Shown one piece after another: positions 12,961 through 23,791 of a DNA stretch of 64,000 nt (its first letter is position 1; every line of letters begins with the position of its first letter). Where the stretch lies: NCBI GenBank assembly GCA_028274465.1, contig CM051456.1:112707397-112771396 (forward strand), written 5' to 3'. Both the position numbers and the translations under genes were made by a program. Below the pieces are notes generated by a model, which was given only the letters and a program-made list of their open reading frames with translations, had not been told where the DNA came from and ran no database searches. The stretch is from Plantago ovata. Its lineage: Eukaryota > Streptophyta > Magnoliopsida > Lamiales > Plantaginaceae.

Positions 12961-13257
12961 AATTGGTCATATTGCTCCGGAGTACCTATCTACCGGTAAA
13001 GCTTCAGTGAAAACAGATGTTTTTGGGTATGGAGTGATGCTGCTTGAGCTCATCATCACTGGACAAAGAGCTTTTGATCTTGCTCGTCTTGCAAATGATG
13101 ATGACGTCATGTTACTAGATTGGGTAAGAATTCTCCATGATCTCCACATTGATATTTCACAGACATCACTAGTTCTAACTCTGCAAAAAATCTAAAATCG
13201 CTCTTCTTTATAATTCCTCCCTCCCACAGTTCCTTCGAATCTTATTTCCCAGTTTTC

Positions 13258-13439
13258 CATTTTGTGATTTCTACTGGTATACAGTAATTGCAACTTATCG
13301 GGCGGAATAGTATCATGCCCTTTTCTAGGGAAACTAATGGGGGGTGACCGCTCTTCCAACAATGTTTTTTTACATCAATAAGATTCAAACACCCCCCCCC
13401 CCCAAATGTTTTTTTACATCAATAAGATTCAAACCCAAG

Positions 13440-13485
<46 letters not shown>

Positions 13486-14010
13486 AAGCTCCGATATCAG
13501 GGTTTTGCAAGCTCGGGGGTTGCACATCTTCAAATCGGAGCTTGCATGCTCCGATACTGGAACTTTGAAGAGGAAGATAAGAAAAGCTTGCAAATCTTAA
13601 GCGTTCACGTATGTTTTGAAATATAGATTTTGTTGGTCTTTGCTTTACGGTAAATTTTTGATTTCTACTGGTATACGGTAATTGCAACTTAGGCGGAATA
13701 GGAATAGTATCATGCCCTTTTCTAGGGAAACTAATGGGGGGTGATCGCTCTCCCAACAATGTTTTTTAACATCAATAAGATTTAAACCCAAGATTCTCTC
13801 TCTCCCTCCCTCCCCAAAGCTCCGGCATCAGGGTTGTGCAAGCTCCGATATGGGGGATCTGGGGGTTGCACATCTTCAAATCGGACCTTGCATGCTCCGG
13901 TATTGGAACTTTGAAGAGGATCGAAGTTAAGAAAAGCTTGCAAATCTTGGGGTTCATGTATGTTTTGAAATATAGATTTTGTTGATGTTTGCTTTATGGT
14001 AAATTTTTAC
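13258..14010. repeat. Tandem direct repeat of about 370 bases with a CT microsatellite, in intron 4 of gene A
   Basis: Unit 1 (about 13258-13650) and unit 2 (about 13655-14010) share GGGAAACTAATGGGGGGTGA, the AACAATGTTTTTT block, CATCTTCAAATCGGA and the AAAGCTTGCAAATCTT end. Unit 1 contains a (CT)n run at about 13442-13482 and a short internal repeat around a C run at 13391-13402. The open frames here are by-products of the microsatellite. Confidence 0.85.
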
Positions 14011-14330
14011 ACCAATTTGAATACAAGTTATGTGACTTAATTTTAAAATATATTTAATGTCAATTTCGTAAAATATAAAATATTTATGTCAAATGTGTAT
14101 TAAACAGAAGTTGAAATTGTTTAGCTGAGAGAAAAATCCAACCTCACAATTTTTATGCATGGACACTTATTCTTATAATCCTAGGTAAAAGGATCGACTT
14201 CTGAAGGAAAAGAAGTTGGAAGCATTAATGGACGCAAATCTTGGAGGTAATAACATTGATTGCGAGGTGGAGAAGTTGATTCAAGTTGCTCTACTCTGTA
14301 CTCAGGGCTCCCCTGAGAAACATATGAATA

Positions 14331-15372
14331 TGTCTGATTAGGGCCGGGCATAATAACCGAAAACCAAAAACCGATCCGAAAAACTGAAAAATCGAACCGA
14401 ACCAATCCGATCCAGCATCTTCGGTTCGGATTGCGGTTCATTACTTTTCGGTTCGGATTGCGGTTCATTACTTTGACTGATTTCGGTTTTCGGTTCGGTT
14501 CGGTTAAAAAACCGCGGTTTATCGGATTAAACCGAACCGATCAATTTTTTTTTATATTTTAAATATATAAAGCATATAAACCTAATGATAAGTCTCATTC
14601 CTAACCCTAGTCAGTTCTTCCATCCGCCTCCTTAATTTTCTTTTCTTTCATCTCTCTCTCTTCTTCTACTTTTCCCAAATTTTCTTCTACTTTTCTCCAC
14701 CTCTGCATATCACCAATACTCATCTTCTCAACATACAACCTCCTCAAGCTCTCTCAAGCATCCTGCCGCAATCATCCTCTCGGCAATCGACCACGGCAGC
14801 AGCTCACGGATTCATCCACGGCCTCCAACGGAATTAGATCCAGCTCACGGATGGTGCTCGTGGTCTTATAGCAGCAGCTGCTCGCGTTGGTCTTGACTCG
14901 GACGTGAGTTCGATTGGGGAAGTGTGAGGGTTTGAGGGATAAGGATGTTGCTAAACTCGTCTTCTAAACGAACCGTGGCGATCTGGAGATGCTTTAATTT
15001 TGATGAAGGTTTCAATTACAGCTAATAGGAAACGGGCAACAGCCAAGTCAAGTTGAAGGTGCCTTCAAGGAGATGATTTAATTTTGATGCAAGATTGGAT
15101 TTGTACTTGTGTTAGTCTTTTAATTTACTGTAATTGATTATTGATGGGATCTTGTTTCTTGTTCTTGAGATAAATGAAGAAAAGGTTTTTTTTTTAAAAT
15201 TATTTTCGGATTAATCCGAAACCGAACCGATAATTTTCGGATCAAACCTAAACCGATCCGAAATTTCGGTTCGGATTTCGGATTGGACAAAATTTCACTG
15301 TTCGGTTCGGTTCAATCCGAAGTTCGGTTCGGTTTTGAACCGAACCGCCCCATGCCCAGCCCTATGTCTGAT
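14331..15372. mobile_element. Non-autonomous hAT-type DNA transposon with 8-bp target duplication
   Basis: The element spans 14339-15364 (1026 bases). Its terminal inverted repeats begin TAGGGCYGGGCAT, and it is flanked by the direct repeat TGTCTGAT at 14331-14338 and 15365-15372. An 8-bp target duplication and TAGGG-type ends are hallmarks of hAT elements. Dense degenerate CCGAACCGA/TTCGGTTCGG motifs crowd both subterminal regions, as transposase-binding arrays often do. No transposase frame is seen. It sits in the last coding exon of SERK-like gene A, inside the codons for MSDVVQML. Confidence 0.92.
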
Positions 15373-15546
15373 GTTGTTCAGATGCTCCAAGGAGATGACG
15401 GCATGGTTGAGAGATGGCACGAGTACTGCCAGGAGAAAATATTAGCTCAAAATTTCGATCATTCTCATCATGCACCTAACACGGACCGGATTATTGCAGA
15501 TTCCATATCCAGCAATGGAGGGTGTGAATTGTCTGGCCCAAGATAA

Positions 15547-17408
15547 TCATCACCTGAGTCGGTGGTGGCGAATCTAGGAGAAATATTCAGAGGTCATAAT
15601 ATAAAATTTTAATTGTTTAGGGGGGTCAAAATGCAAAATATGGTTAAACATTTTTTTTTTAAAAGGAATTTGGAATTTCAGGGGGTCCAGTGACCCCATT
15701 GTAAAGCACACTTTTATAGACATTATTCATCTATTATTATCTTTTGTATATTTGCAGTGTTCAGGGTCTTTCATGCATGTTGTAATATAATGGTGATATT
15801 AAAATATGTTCAATACATTGTATTTGTTCCAAGACGAAGTAAGGCGATCTACCTTACGGTTCATGAGAGTCCGAATAACCTTGGTCTGGGCCAAGTGAGT
15901 CTCTCGTCCAAACCCTCCCACATGAATGGAGGATCATTTTGGGTTACAGGAGGAAGCGGGAAAAAGTATGTATCCGGATGGAGCACTCTCCCGGACCATG
16001 CACCTTGGTCCAACCCTCTAGCTCCCTCGCGTATGTCCTTCCCTCTATTTGATCGATAAGATATAACATACAATCTTACATAAGCGTTACGTTCTGAGAA
16101 CCCTCAAAGTCAGACGTACGTAGACACAAGACGATCCTCGAATTGTAACCAACTATCCCATGTAGACGGATGGACCACGAGGTCTGGCTCAAGGGCGAGT
16201 CTAAGTAAGAGAGGGACCAAGGATACATGCTCGGACGAGAGCCAATGACAAAGGTCGTGGACATCTTTGGAATTATCATTAAGAGTTTTGAAAAGTATCA
16301 AATACTCTTGAAGAAGTCGTGGTTGGACATGGCCACGCCCATTAAATATGGAGTACGTAGATCTATTAGGCCTATGTAGCACAACTAATATCCTATACTT
16401 GTCATAATTTAGAAGAGCTAGACTACTTTGGTGCAAAGCTATATAGAAGAATGTGCAAATCCAGGTAGATCTTCATTACACAATTAGTACACCTCTTACA
16501 CTAACAAAATGCTTATACATGTAATTTACACTAACAAAATGCTTATACATGTAATTAACCCTATTATATTAATAAAAAAACCTTACACATCATTCTTTTA
16601 AAACAAGTAAAAAAAAAATGATTAAATATTAATATTCTGTAAAACATGGAGGGAGTAATTAAGTCCATCTCCAGCAGTGTTCTGTTGGGGTCAACAAAAC
16701 TCCAGCAGTGTTCTGTTAGGTTTGTTGAACGAACCCCATCTGTTCTTCAAAACCGAATCTCTTTGAATTCTATTTCTTTTTCTTTTCTTTTTTCATTTTC
16801 TTTATTTTTTTATAATTTTTTTTATTTATTTCATTCGATTTCATTTATTCTTTTAATTTGTTTTATTTTATTTTCTTTAGATTTTTCATCTCCACTTTTT
16901 CCTTTTTATATTTGCATTTTATTTTTCTTCTTTAATAGTTGTTCTTCAATTTTATGTTTTAAAATTATATACCAATCTTATTTCAAATTTAAACTTTGAT
17001 ATTTAAATGAAATATTCACAACAGAACTTAAAATCGTAATACACAATAACCTTATAAATAATAATAATACATGAGAATTTAAAACTCACATTTCTAAAAA
17101 TTAAAATTACAATCCTTAATAAAAAATAAAAATAAATCCATGCACTTACTTTAAAACTAAATTATTCAACTTCATGATTTTGACACGTTAGTTCAATCAA
17201 ATTCTTTTGCAATAACAAAGCCTTACTAGGATCAGTTGAATTCATTCTAGTTTCCACAAAATTCATGTATGTTTATGGAATATCGTGTTGAGGTTCAACG
17301 AAATAGTCATCGACTTGAATGAAAATTTGATATGGAAAGAGAGGTTGTTTTTTTAGCTGTGTTGGGTTTTAAACTTTTAATAGATTTTCATTACTGTGAG
17401 TAATTATT
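15547..17408. other. Intergenic, repeat remnants
   Basis: No gene is recognised. 15600-15710 carries GGGGGTCAAAATGC and a GGGGGTCCAGTGACCCC palindrome typical of decayed repeats. 16496-16556 is a 30-base unit repeated twice in tandem. 16660-16730 repeats CTCCAGCAGTGTTCTGTT twice. 16780-17120 is very AT-rich. A 108-codon minus frame at 16110-16436 has no recognisable motif. Confidence 0.5.
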
Positions 17409-17665
17409 ACTCCCTCCATCTCACTCTAATTTACCCATTTTGACTTTTTTCGGTCAACAATTTTCAATTTTGACTCTCAATTACTCTTAAACTATAAAGA
17501 TAAACCATTTGACAAAATCTTTTTACGAAATATAGAACCTAAATTTTTATAATATAATTTTATTAAATATTTATCATTATAGTCTAAGACTAACGGGGAG
17601 TCAAAGTTGAAAACTGTTGACCGAAAAAAGTCAAACTGGATAATTCAAACGGGACATAGGGAGTG
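17409..17665. mobile_element. Stowaway-like MITE
   Basis: The ends ACTCCCTCCATCTCACTC and the inverted ACGGGACATAGGGAGT, with internal inverted pieces (TTGACTTTTTTCGGTCAAC against GTTGACCGAAAAAAGTCAA), define an inverted-repeat element of about 257 bases. The flanking TA is imperfect. It lies 230 bases upstream of SERK-like gene B. Confidence 0.8.
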
Positions 17666-17896
17666 CTTGAATTGTTTCTTTTTTTTTTTTTAATGTTATC
17701 CTAGTTGACTTTGACCAAGCTGTGTCCTAGTTGATACGTAGCGGAGGAAATTTCCTAGCATTAGCAAACAATGCATACATTTGATGTGTTTCCTGTGATT
17801 TTCTATCCTGCAGGAACCCAAATCAGAACAGAGCATGAAATGAATAGTCAAGTATTTGTTGATTAAGCTTCAATTAGTGGGTGAATTACTGAAATC

Positions 17897-20371
17897 ATGT
17901 CCCGATTAGGAGTGTATGACAATTGGGGAAAACTCGTTGCAGCAGTTATTGACAGAGAAGAGCTTCACCGACTGGCTCTTTGCGATAGTTTCAGCAGCAC
18001 CTCTTCTTCTAGCTCTGTTGCTGCTTCTCTCTCTCGTCTCACCAGCATAAGCTCCACTTTCAATTCTTCCAACGGTACGTAGTACAATTGATTATTATAA
18101 TGGTAGTAGTCTAGTAGATATAGCATTAGAGCAACCAAATACTGTACTAATATAATATCTTATGCAATTTTAATTCATTTCAGGGGCTAATAATACCTCT
18201 ATAGATTTACATAACTAAATTCATCTATATGAGTCCATTCATGACCAAAAGGCCACAGCCCACAGGTCTATTAGTAGAAATCTTCAATTACATGTGATCA
18301 TTTTCCTTCTTGTTCAGAGCTAGACCAAGTTACAGTCCCATCTAGCACGAGGGCTACTACTCAAGCTAATGGTCGAGGAGGAATTGCAGCCTTTCTATTT
18401 GCTGGGCCCGTTGCTTATTATCGGAGAAGGAAGTTGCGAGAATATGAATTATTCGTATCAAATTATTTCTTTGATGTTCCTGGTTAGTGGATTATACTAC
18501 TTCGTAATGTTTGGAAGATTAGCTAATTTGTTTGCTTTTTTCTTTTTGGGTACACAAGTCGCAATACTTTAAAGTTTATTATAGAGGAATTGCCTGATTT
18601 CTCACAATAATCTGATTGTGACTTTGTGTAAAGGTCTTCAGCTAGAGCAGCTGGAAAGGTTTTCATTGGATGAGCTAAAACTTGCAACAGATAATTTTAG
18701 CAACGAAAATATTCTTGGCAGAGGTGGATTTGGTACGGTTTACAAAGGCCGATTGGCTGATGGTTCAGTAGTGGCACTTAAAAGGAAAAAGGAAGAGCAC
18801 ACAGAATCTGGAGAGAAGCAGTTTCGCACAGAAATAAAAATGAAGTTTAACATGGGTGAACATCCAAACATACTTCAGTTGCGTGGGTTTTGCTTGACAT
18901 CAACAGAAAGGATCCTTGTTTATCCTTTTATATCTAATCGAACTCTTGCATCATGCTTAAGAGGTATGTATGTAGGCTTGAAAATGTGTTGCATCTCTTA
19001 TGTTCGAGGTCTCTCGGCGTGTTAGGTATATGCTACTAATAATTTTAGTAACACAGCTCAACATGATATTTTCCAACTAGTATATACTGTCATACATATA
19101 TGTGACTAAGGTGTTCATTGACTTCGTCCTTCAGTTTGAATTAAGTTAATGCTATTTACTTATTTCCAATAAGATAGCTTTTTCTTGCATCTCTTGCAGA
19201 ACGAACAGAATCACAACCCCCACTTGATTGGCCTACCAGACAATGGATAGCACTAAGTTCTGCTAAAGGGCTTGCTTATTTGCATGACTCGTGCGATAAA
19301 AAAATTATCCATCGTGATGTTAAGGCAGGTAATATATTGTTAAACGAGGACTTTGAAGCAGTTGTTGGCGACTTTGGTTTGGCTCATGAATTCATGGACC
19401 ACGGGGATGCTCATTTTTCCACAGACGTTGTCGTTGAAGCTGCAGTTATCTCTGGTTTTGGGTTTGCCAAGCTCATGGACCATGAAGACACTCATATTAC
19501 CACGGATGTTTGTGGAACAAGTGGTCATATTGCTCCCGAGTATCTATCTACTGGTAAAGTTTCTGAGAAAACAGATGTTTTTGGGTATGGGATAATGCTT
19601 CTTGAGCTCACTACTGGACAAAGAGCTTTTGATCTTGCTCGTCTTGCCTATGATGACGACCTCATGTTACTGGATTGGGTAAATCTTTTCCTACAAATGA
19701 TCTCCACTTTTGTTGTTTTACTCACAACTGCAATCATACTGGAAATGTTATTTATGGCTTCACAAAAAGTAATAGGGCAAAGTGTGTTTAAGAATGTTAC
19801 TATAGATAGTCTAATTTCTCTAAAGGTAATATGCATCTCCTGTATAAGACCTTCAAAACTTCCATTTCTCTTTTTCAAGTCAGTTTTTACCGTTCATTTT
19901 ATTTGGATGTATTTTTTAGGTTTAACTGAATCCCTGATCTCATGTGATTATCTCATCGCTCTTTAAGTTTGATAGAGGTTCTTATTTAAACTATTTTACC
20001 AGAACCTCAGCATTTGTATGCCCTGACACTCATTCTTATAATCTCAGGTAAAGGGGCTTTTGAAGGAGAAGAAGTTGGAAGCAGTAGTGGACGCACATCT
20101 TCAGGGTAGTTACAATGAAGACAAGATGGAGGAATTGATTCAAGTTGCTCTACTTTGTTCACAGGGATCTCCAGAGAAACGGCCGAAGATGTCTGATGTT
20201 GTTCAGATGCTCCAGGGAGATGACCACAGCTTGGCTGAGAGATGGCACAAGTACTGCCAGGTTGAAGAAATATTACCTCAGGAATCCAGTGACATGCGTT
20301 ATGATCCTAACACAGACTGGAGTAATGTAAGTGTAGCCGACGGAGGGTATGAATTGTCTGGTCCAAGATGA
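17897..20371 (+). CDS. SERK-like kinase gene B, LRR-less, with enlarged activation segment
   Basis: Exons 17897-18074, 18318-18482, 18634-18963, 19200-19678 and 20048-20371 join in phase into 491 codons with no stop. Residues 1-59 are the [10 protein letters not shown] module, rich in Ser; about 80-94 are a shortened SERK transmembrane remnant ([15 protein letters not shown]), probably too short to span a membrane. The kinase domain follows: glycine loop GRGGFGTV (143-150), catalytic Lys164, helix-C Glu181, HRD 262-264, DFG 282-284, a second degenerate GFG at 310-312 and APE 336-338. The tail ends YELSGPR as in SERK co-receptors. There is no signal peptide and no LRR. The DFG-to-APE segment is about 57 residues against about 29 in SERKs. 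The retained catalytic residues and open frame suggest a functional Ser/Thr kinase, probably cytosolic. Function is inferred. Confidence 0.85.
19370..19530 (+). repeat. Duplicated activation segment in gene B
   Basis: The first block has [20 protein letters not shown] and the second [18 protein letters not shown]; their DFG-equivalents are 84 bases apart. The second block has lost the Asp (GFG) but leads into [10 protein letters not shown]. Position and pattern match gene A, so the event predates the A/B split. Confidence 0.9.
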
Positions 20372-20933
20372 TCATCACTTAAAGTTGTCCTTTATGGAAG
20401 TACTACGGAAACGTTAATAGGCGACTTAATGTGAGAATGAGCACATCTGTTATATGTTAAGGTGGGTGATGAACTCTCATTCATCTATTAGTCACTGAAG
20501 CATGGTACCTTTCTTCACATTTTAGATGATAGTCTTTTATGGTCATTGCAGAGGATATAGTATACCAACTGAGACTATGAGTGAGTAGAAATATCTACCG
20601 ACAATGAATTGTTTGGCTTATTAGAAGTGAGACATATATATAAAAAAGAAACCAAAAGCAATTGTGGGGCTGGTTCATTATTATGGGCTCTGTGTGCTCC
20701 ACCACTCGGTTGGCTTGACCCATGGCAGATCAAGGAAATTACCCCTAGCTTTTAACTTGGCCACTAATCTGTATAAAAGATCATGCATGTGTGGCTCTCC
20801 TCTGAGTTCTCCAGAAACCAATAAAAACAAGGGAGTTTGCTTGTTTCTTTTCAGCAGTAGCAGCTAGCTGGTAGTTAAGCTAGCTTTGATTAGCTGATCT
20901 AGATTGTTAGTCTCACTCTGAAGAGTTAATCAT
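20372..20933 (+). promoter_or_regulatory. 3' flank of gene B and duplicated SERK-like promoter
   Basis: From about 20666 the sequence resembles the region before gene A (GGTTCATTATT, GCTTGACCCAT). A TATA-like CTGTATAAAAGATC sits at about 20768, some 165 bases before the ATG of unit D. Confidence 0.5.
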
Positions 20934-21260
20934 ATGTCGAAATTAGAAGTTTATGACAACTGGAAAAGCTTGTACATGGTGTTACCGACAGAGAACACCT
21001 TCATCAACTCGCGCTCTGTGATAGTTTCAGCAGCACATCAAGTTCAGCGGCTTCCACTTCTCGTCTCAACAGCATAAGCTCCAGTTCACGCTTCAGTTTC
21101 AGTGCTGCTCCAGCATCTAATGGTACTGCTTGTTATCCCAATATACTATTTTACTTTCGAAGCTATGATAGTAGTGGCTTCCTTTTTGGTTTTTGCAAAT
21201 GTATCTTGGAATTTGATTGGTGGAGTAAAAATTTTAATTTCTTTTCCAGAACCTGAATAA
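20934..21260 (+). pseudogene. SERK-like first exon, unit D, truncated
   Basis: The exon 20934-21122 starts MSKLEVYDNW and matches exon 1 of genes A and B at nucleotide level, but a one-base loss after the NW codons shifts the frame. It ends at the expected donor (AATG/GTACTG). An acceptor follows at 21247-21249. The next exon gives only two codons before TAA (21258-21260), and the rest of the kinase gene is absent. ARO coding sequence begins 20 bases later, so the SERK-like unit was cut by an insertion or rearrangement. Confidence 0.8.
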
Positions 21261-21281
21261 AATTTATTTCAACATTGGACA

Positions 21282-23017
21282 GTGAATTTCTTAGTGAAAG
21301 CTATCTTTGCCAAGTCGATCCAACTAACAGAAGAGGTGATCAAAGCTGCCGATGACACTGTCCACTTCAAGCTAGAATGCGCGGGGCTCAAATCAAAGAG
21401 CGACAAGCTCTTCAGAGTCCTCCGCGAAGCTGCACGCGCCTCCAACTACCTATACGAGCGTCCCATGCGCCGCATCATCGACAACACCGAGCAAGTCCTC
21501 GCGGAAGCCCTCTCCCTAGCCCTCAAATGCTGCGGAAACGGACTTGTGAAGCGCATGTTCACCATCATCCCTGCCAACGCGTTCCGTAAGATGTCGTCCT
21601 CACTCGAAAACTCCATCGCCGACATCCTGTGGCTTCTCCGTGTCTCTGACTCTTCCTCTGACGACAATGATTACCTCGGTTTACCTCCAATCGCCGCAAA
21701 CGAGCCAATTCTGTGCCTAATTGGGAACTGATAGCGATTCTGTATACTGGTAGTGTTGATGATCGAGGAGATGCTGCTGCTTCTATCGTTTCTCTAGCTC
21801 GAGACAACGATCTTTACGGAAAATTGATTATTGAGGAAGGAGTAGTAGGTCCGTTGCTGAAATTGGTGAAGGAAGGAAAGGTGGAAGGTCAGGAGAATGC
21901 TGCTAGGGCTATTGGATTGTTAGGTAAGGATCCTGAGAGTGTTGAGCATATGATTCATGCTGGTGTATGCAGTGTGTTTGCGAAAATCCTCAAGGAAGGT
22001 CCAATGAAAGTACAAGCCGTTGTTGCTTGGGCTGTTTCTGAGCTTGTTGCTCATTATTCAAAATGCCAGGATCTGTTTGCTCAGCATAACATTATCCGGT
22101 TCTTAATTGGTCATTTGGCTTTCGAAACGGTGCAGGAGCATAGCAAGTATGCTATTGTTAGTAAGGCTACGTCTATGCATGCTGTTGTGCTGGCAAGTAA
22201 TACTGGTGGGAAACCGAATTCGGTGCATAGCCAACCGAACCCGACTATTCCGTTGACTGGGCAAGCGAATAGAGCTAGGGAGATGGAGGATCCAGCTACT
22301 AAAGCGCACATAAAAGCTATGGCTGCTCGTGCTCTTTGGCATCTTGCGAAAGGGAATGCTGCTACTTGTCGAAGCATAACTGAGTCCAGGGCGTTGTTGT
22401 GTTTTGCGGTTCTTTTAGATAAAGGAGCGGAGGAAGTTCAGTATAATTCGGCCATGGCATTGATGGAGATTACTGCAGTTGCTGAGGAGGACGCAGAGTT
22501 GAGGAGATCGGCATTTAAACCTAATTCGCCTGCATGTAAAGCAGTTGTTGATCAATTGTTTAGGATTCTTGAAAAGGCCGATTCAGATTTGTTGGTTCCT
22601 TGTGTCAAAGCTATTGGGAATTTGGCTAGGAATTTTAGGGCAACGGATACCACGAAGATGATTAACCCGTTGGTGAGGTTGTTAGATGAGCGAGAAGCCG
22701 TAGTTTCTAGAGAAGCCTGTATTGCGCTGACAAAGTTTGCTTCCACGGAGAACTATTTGCACCTGGATCACGCGAAGGCTATTGTAATTGCTGGAGGGGT
22801 GAAACATCTTGTTCAGCTCGTGTACTTTGAGCAGGTTGTGCAGAGTCATGCACTGGTGTTGCTGTGCTATATTGCTCTTCATGTGCCGGATAGTGAAGAG
22901 CTTGCAGAGGTGGAGGTGTTGGCGGTTCTAGAATGGGCGTCTAAACAGGCGGGTTTGATGCAAATTGAAATGATCGAGAGATTGGTACTGGATGCTGTGT
23001 ATCAACTATCAATCTAG
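21282..23017 (+). pseudogene. ARO: ARMADILLO REPEAT ONLY (ARO)-like gene, single exon, frameshifted
   Basis: Armadillo-repeat protein related to ARO1-ARO4, which act in tip growth and cell polarity with ROP GTPase regulators. The N-terminal helical part (SIQLTEEVIKAADD, LREAARASNYLYERPMRR) and the signature YLGLPPIAANEPILCLI are clear. A one-base loss at about 21722 (ATTGGGAAC where ATT TGG GAA is expected) moves the frame to 21713-23017, which carries the ARM repeats (GKLIIEEGVVGPLLKLVKEG, ENAARAIGLLG, VVAWAVSEL, VKAIGNLARNF, ALVLLCYIALHVPDSEELAE). The position of the usual initiator Met is GTG, with a stop just upstream. The C-terminus is shorter than usual. With one base restored, about 580 residues are readable. 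It is either a recent pseudogene or an intact gene with a consensus error plus an unusual start. Confidence 0.88.
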
Positions 23018-23691
23018 GAAACCTAGAGGGTACCAATTTGGTTAATTACTTACTATATATATCTGCAGATCTGAAATATCTTCTAAAGATAACTGTTCGT
23101 TATTAGTACTGGTGATTCTGGTTTCTGTCACTGTGCCTCTGTTATTCCTGTAGATTCAACTTTAGAAAGTACTAGCATTGTCCAGTATCTTGAGGCTAAA
23201 TGTATGTTTAACTTGCTCTATCAAGGTGGGATTGATCATTTCCTTGTAAGAAGCTCTACAATTGCAACCAACTCACAAAATAAAATTAGTGTTGAACAGG
23301 ACCGCTTACTATCTTGGACAGAATATTTTTTGGCTGGAATTGCTATGGTATTTATAAAAAGAATTTAAAAAAATAAATAGATTTGGCCGTTTAAAAAAAT
23401 AATAAATCAACGTCTGGGTGCGAGCAGACAGGGACAGTTGCAGAAGATGCCTCCATTATTGAAAATAGTAAGTTACACCAACTGTGTCCAACAGCAGGTA
23501 AACAAGTAAAAAGTACATATCCAATGTCATAATGACAAGGAACGCACTTGTGAGTTGCGTGGACATAGAGCAGCACCTCCACATACAGAAAAAAAATAAA
23601 TTCAAGACACTTAGAACGAACTTTACACGGAGACATTTGCCAATTCCAAAATGGGAGGTTGATAGATTAAAATCATACTGACTATAATGGG
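23018..23691. other. 3' flank of the ARO-like gene
   Basis: No gene is recognised. AT-rich sequence runs up to the gap. Confidence 0.5.
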
Positions 23692-23791
23692 NNNNNNNNN
23701 NNNNNNNNNNNNNNNNNNNNNNNNNNNNNNNNNNNNNNNNNNNNNNNNNNNNNNNNNNNNNNNNNNNNNNNNNNNNNNNNNNNNNNNNNNN
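23692..23791. other. Assembly gap (100 N)
   Basis: Exactly 100 unknown bases, the conventional size for a gap of unknown length. The bases just after it (GAGGTTCAAATCCCTACGG, about 23814) resemble a tRNA/SINE B-box context. Confidence 0.95.

Larger units (their letters stand above)
11713..15546 (+). pseudogene. SERK-like kinase gene A, LRR-less, with duplicated activation segment, split by a hAT element
   Basis: Exon 1 (11713-11908) reads [20 protein letters not shown]. Exon 2 (11987-12178) holds a shortened SERK transmembrane remnant (GGVAAFLFSAPLAYYRRKK) and a one-base insertion near 12148. Exon 3 begins late (about 12227): around 100 bases coding the start of the kinase are deleted relative to gene B. 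It keeps the VAVKKKKEE lysine strand. Exon 4 (12651-13123) has HRDVKAAN, a first DFG (12821-12829), a second DFG (12896-12904) and [11 protein letters not shown]. Exon 5 (from 14185) has a 4-base insertion near its start, is interrupted by the element at 14339-15364, and ends with the SERK tail CELSGPR. There are several independent lesions, including large indels, so it is a genuine pseudogene. The kinase matches SERK/BAK1 most closely; no LRR or signal peptide is present. Confidence 0.88.

Noticed and set aside
13344-13759. Open frames rich in Ser-Leu or Arg-Glu repeats on both strands
   Set aside because: They are translations of a CT/GA microsatellite within a tandem repeat, with no conserved domain.
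14181-14468. 95-codon minus-strand frame with repeated MNRNPNR
   Set aside because: It spans the hAT end and the antisense of a kinase exon; the repeat comes from CCGAACC subterminal motifs.
16110-16436. 108-codon minus-strand frame without stops
   Set aside because: No recognisable motif, no splice context and no paralogue in the window; length alone is not enough.
16646-16999. 117-codon Phe/Ser-rich frame
   Set aside because: Arises from T-rich low-complexity DNA; composition is not protein-like.
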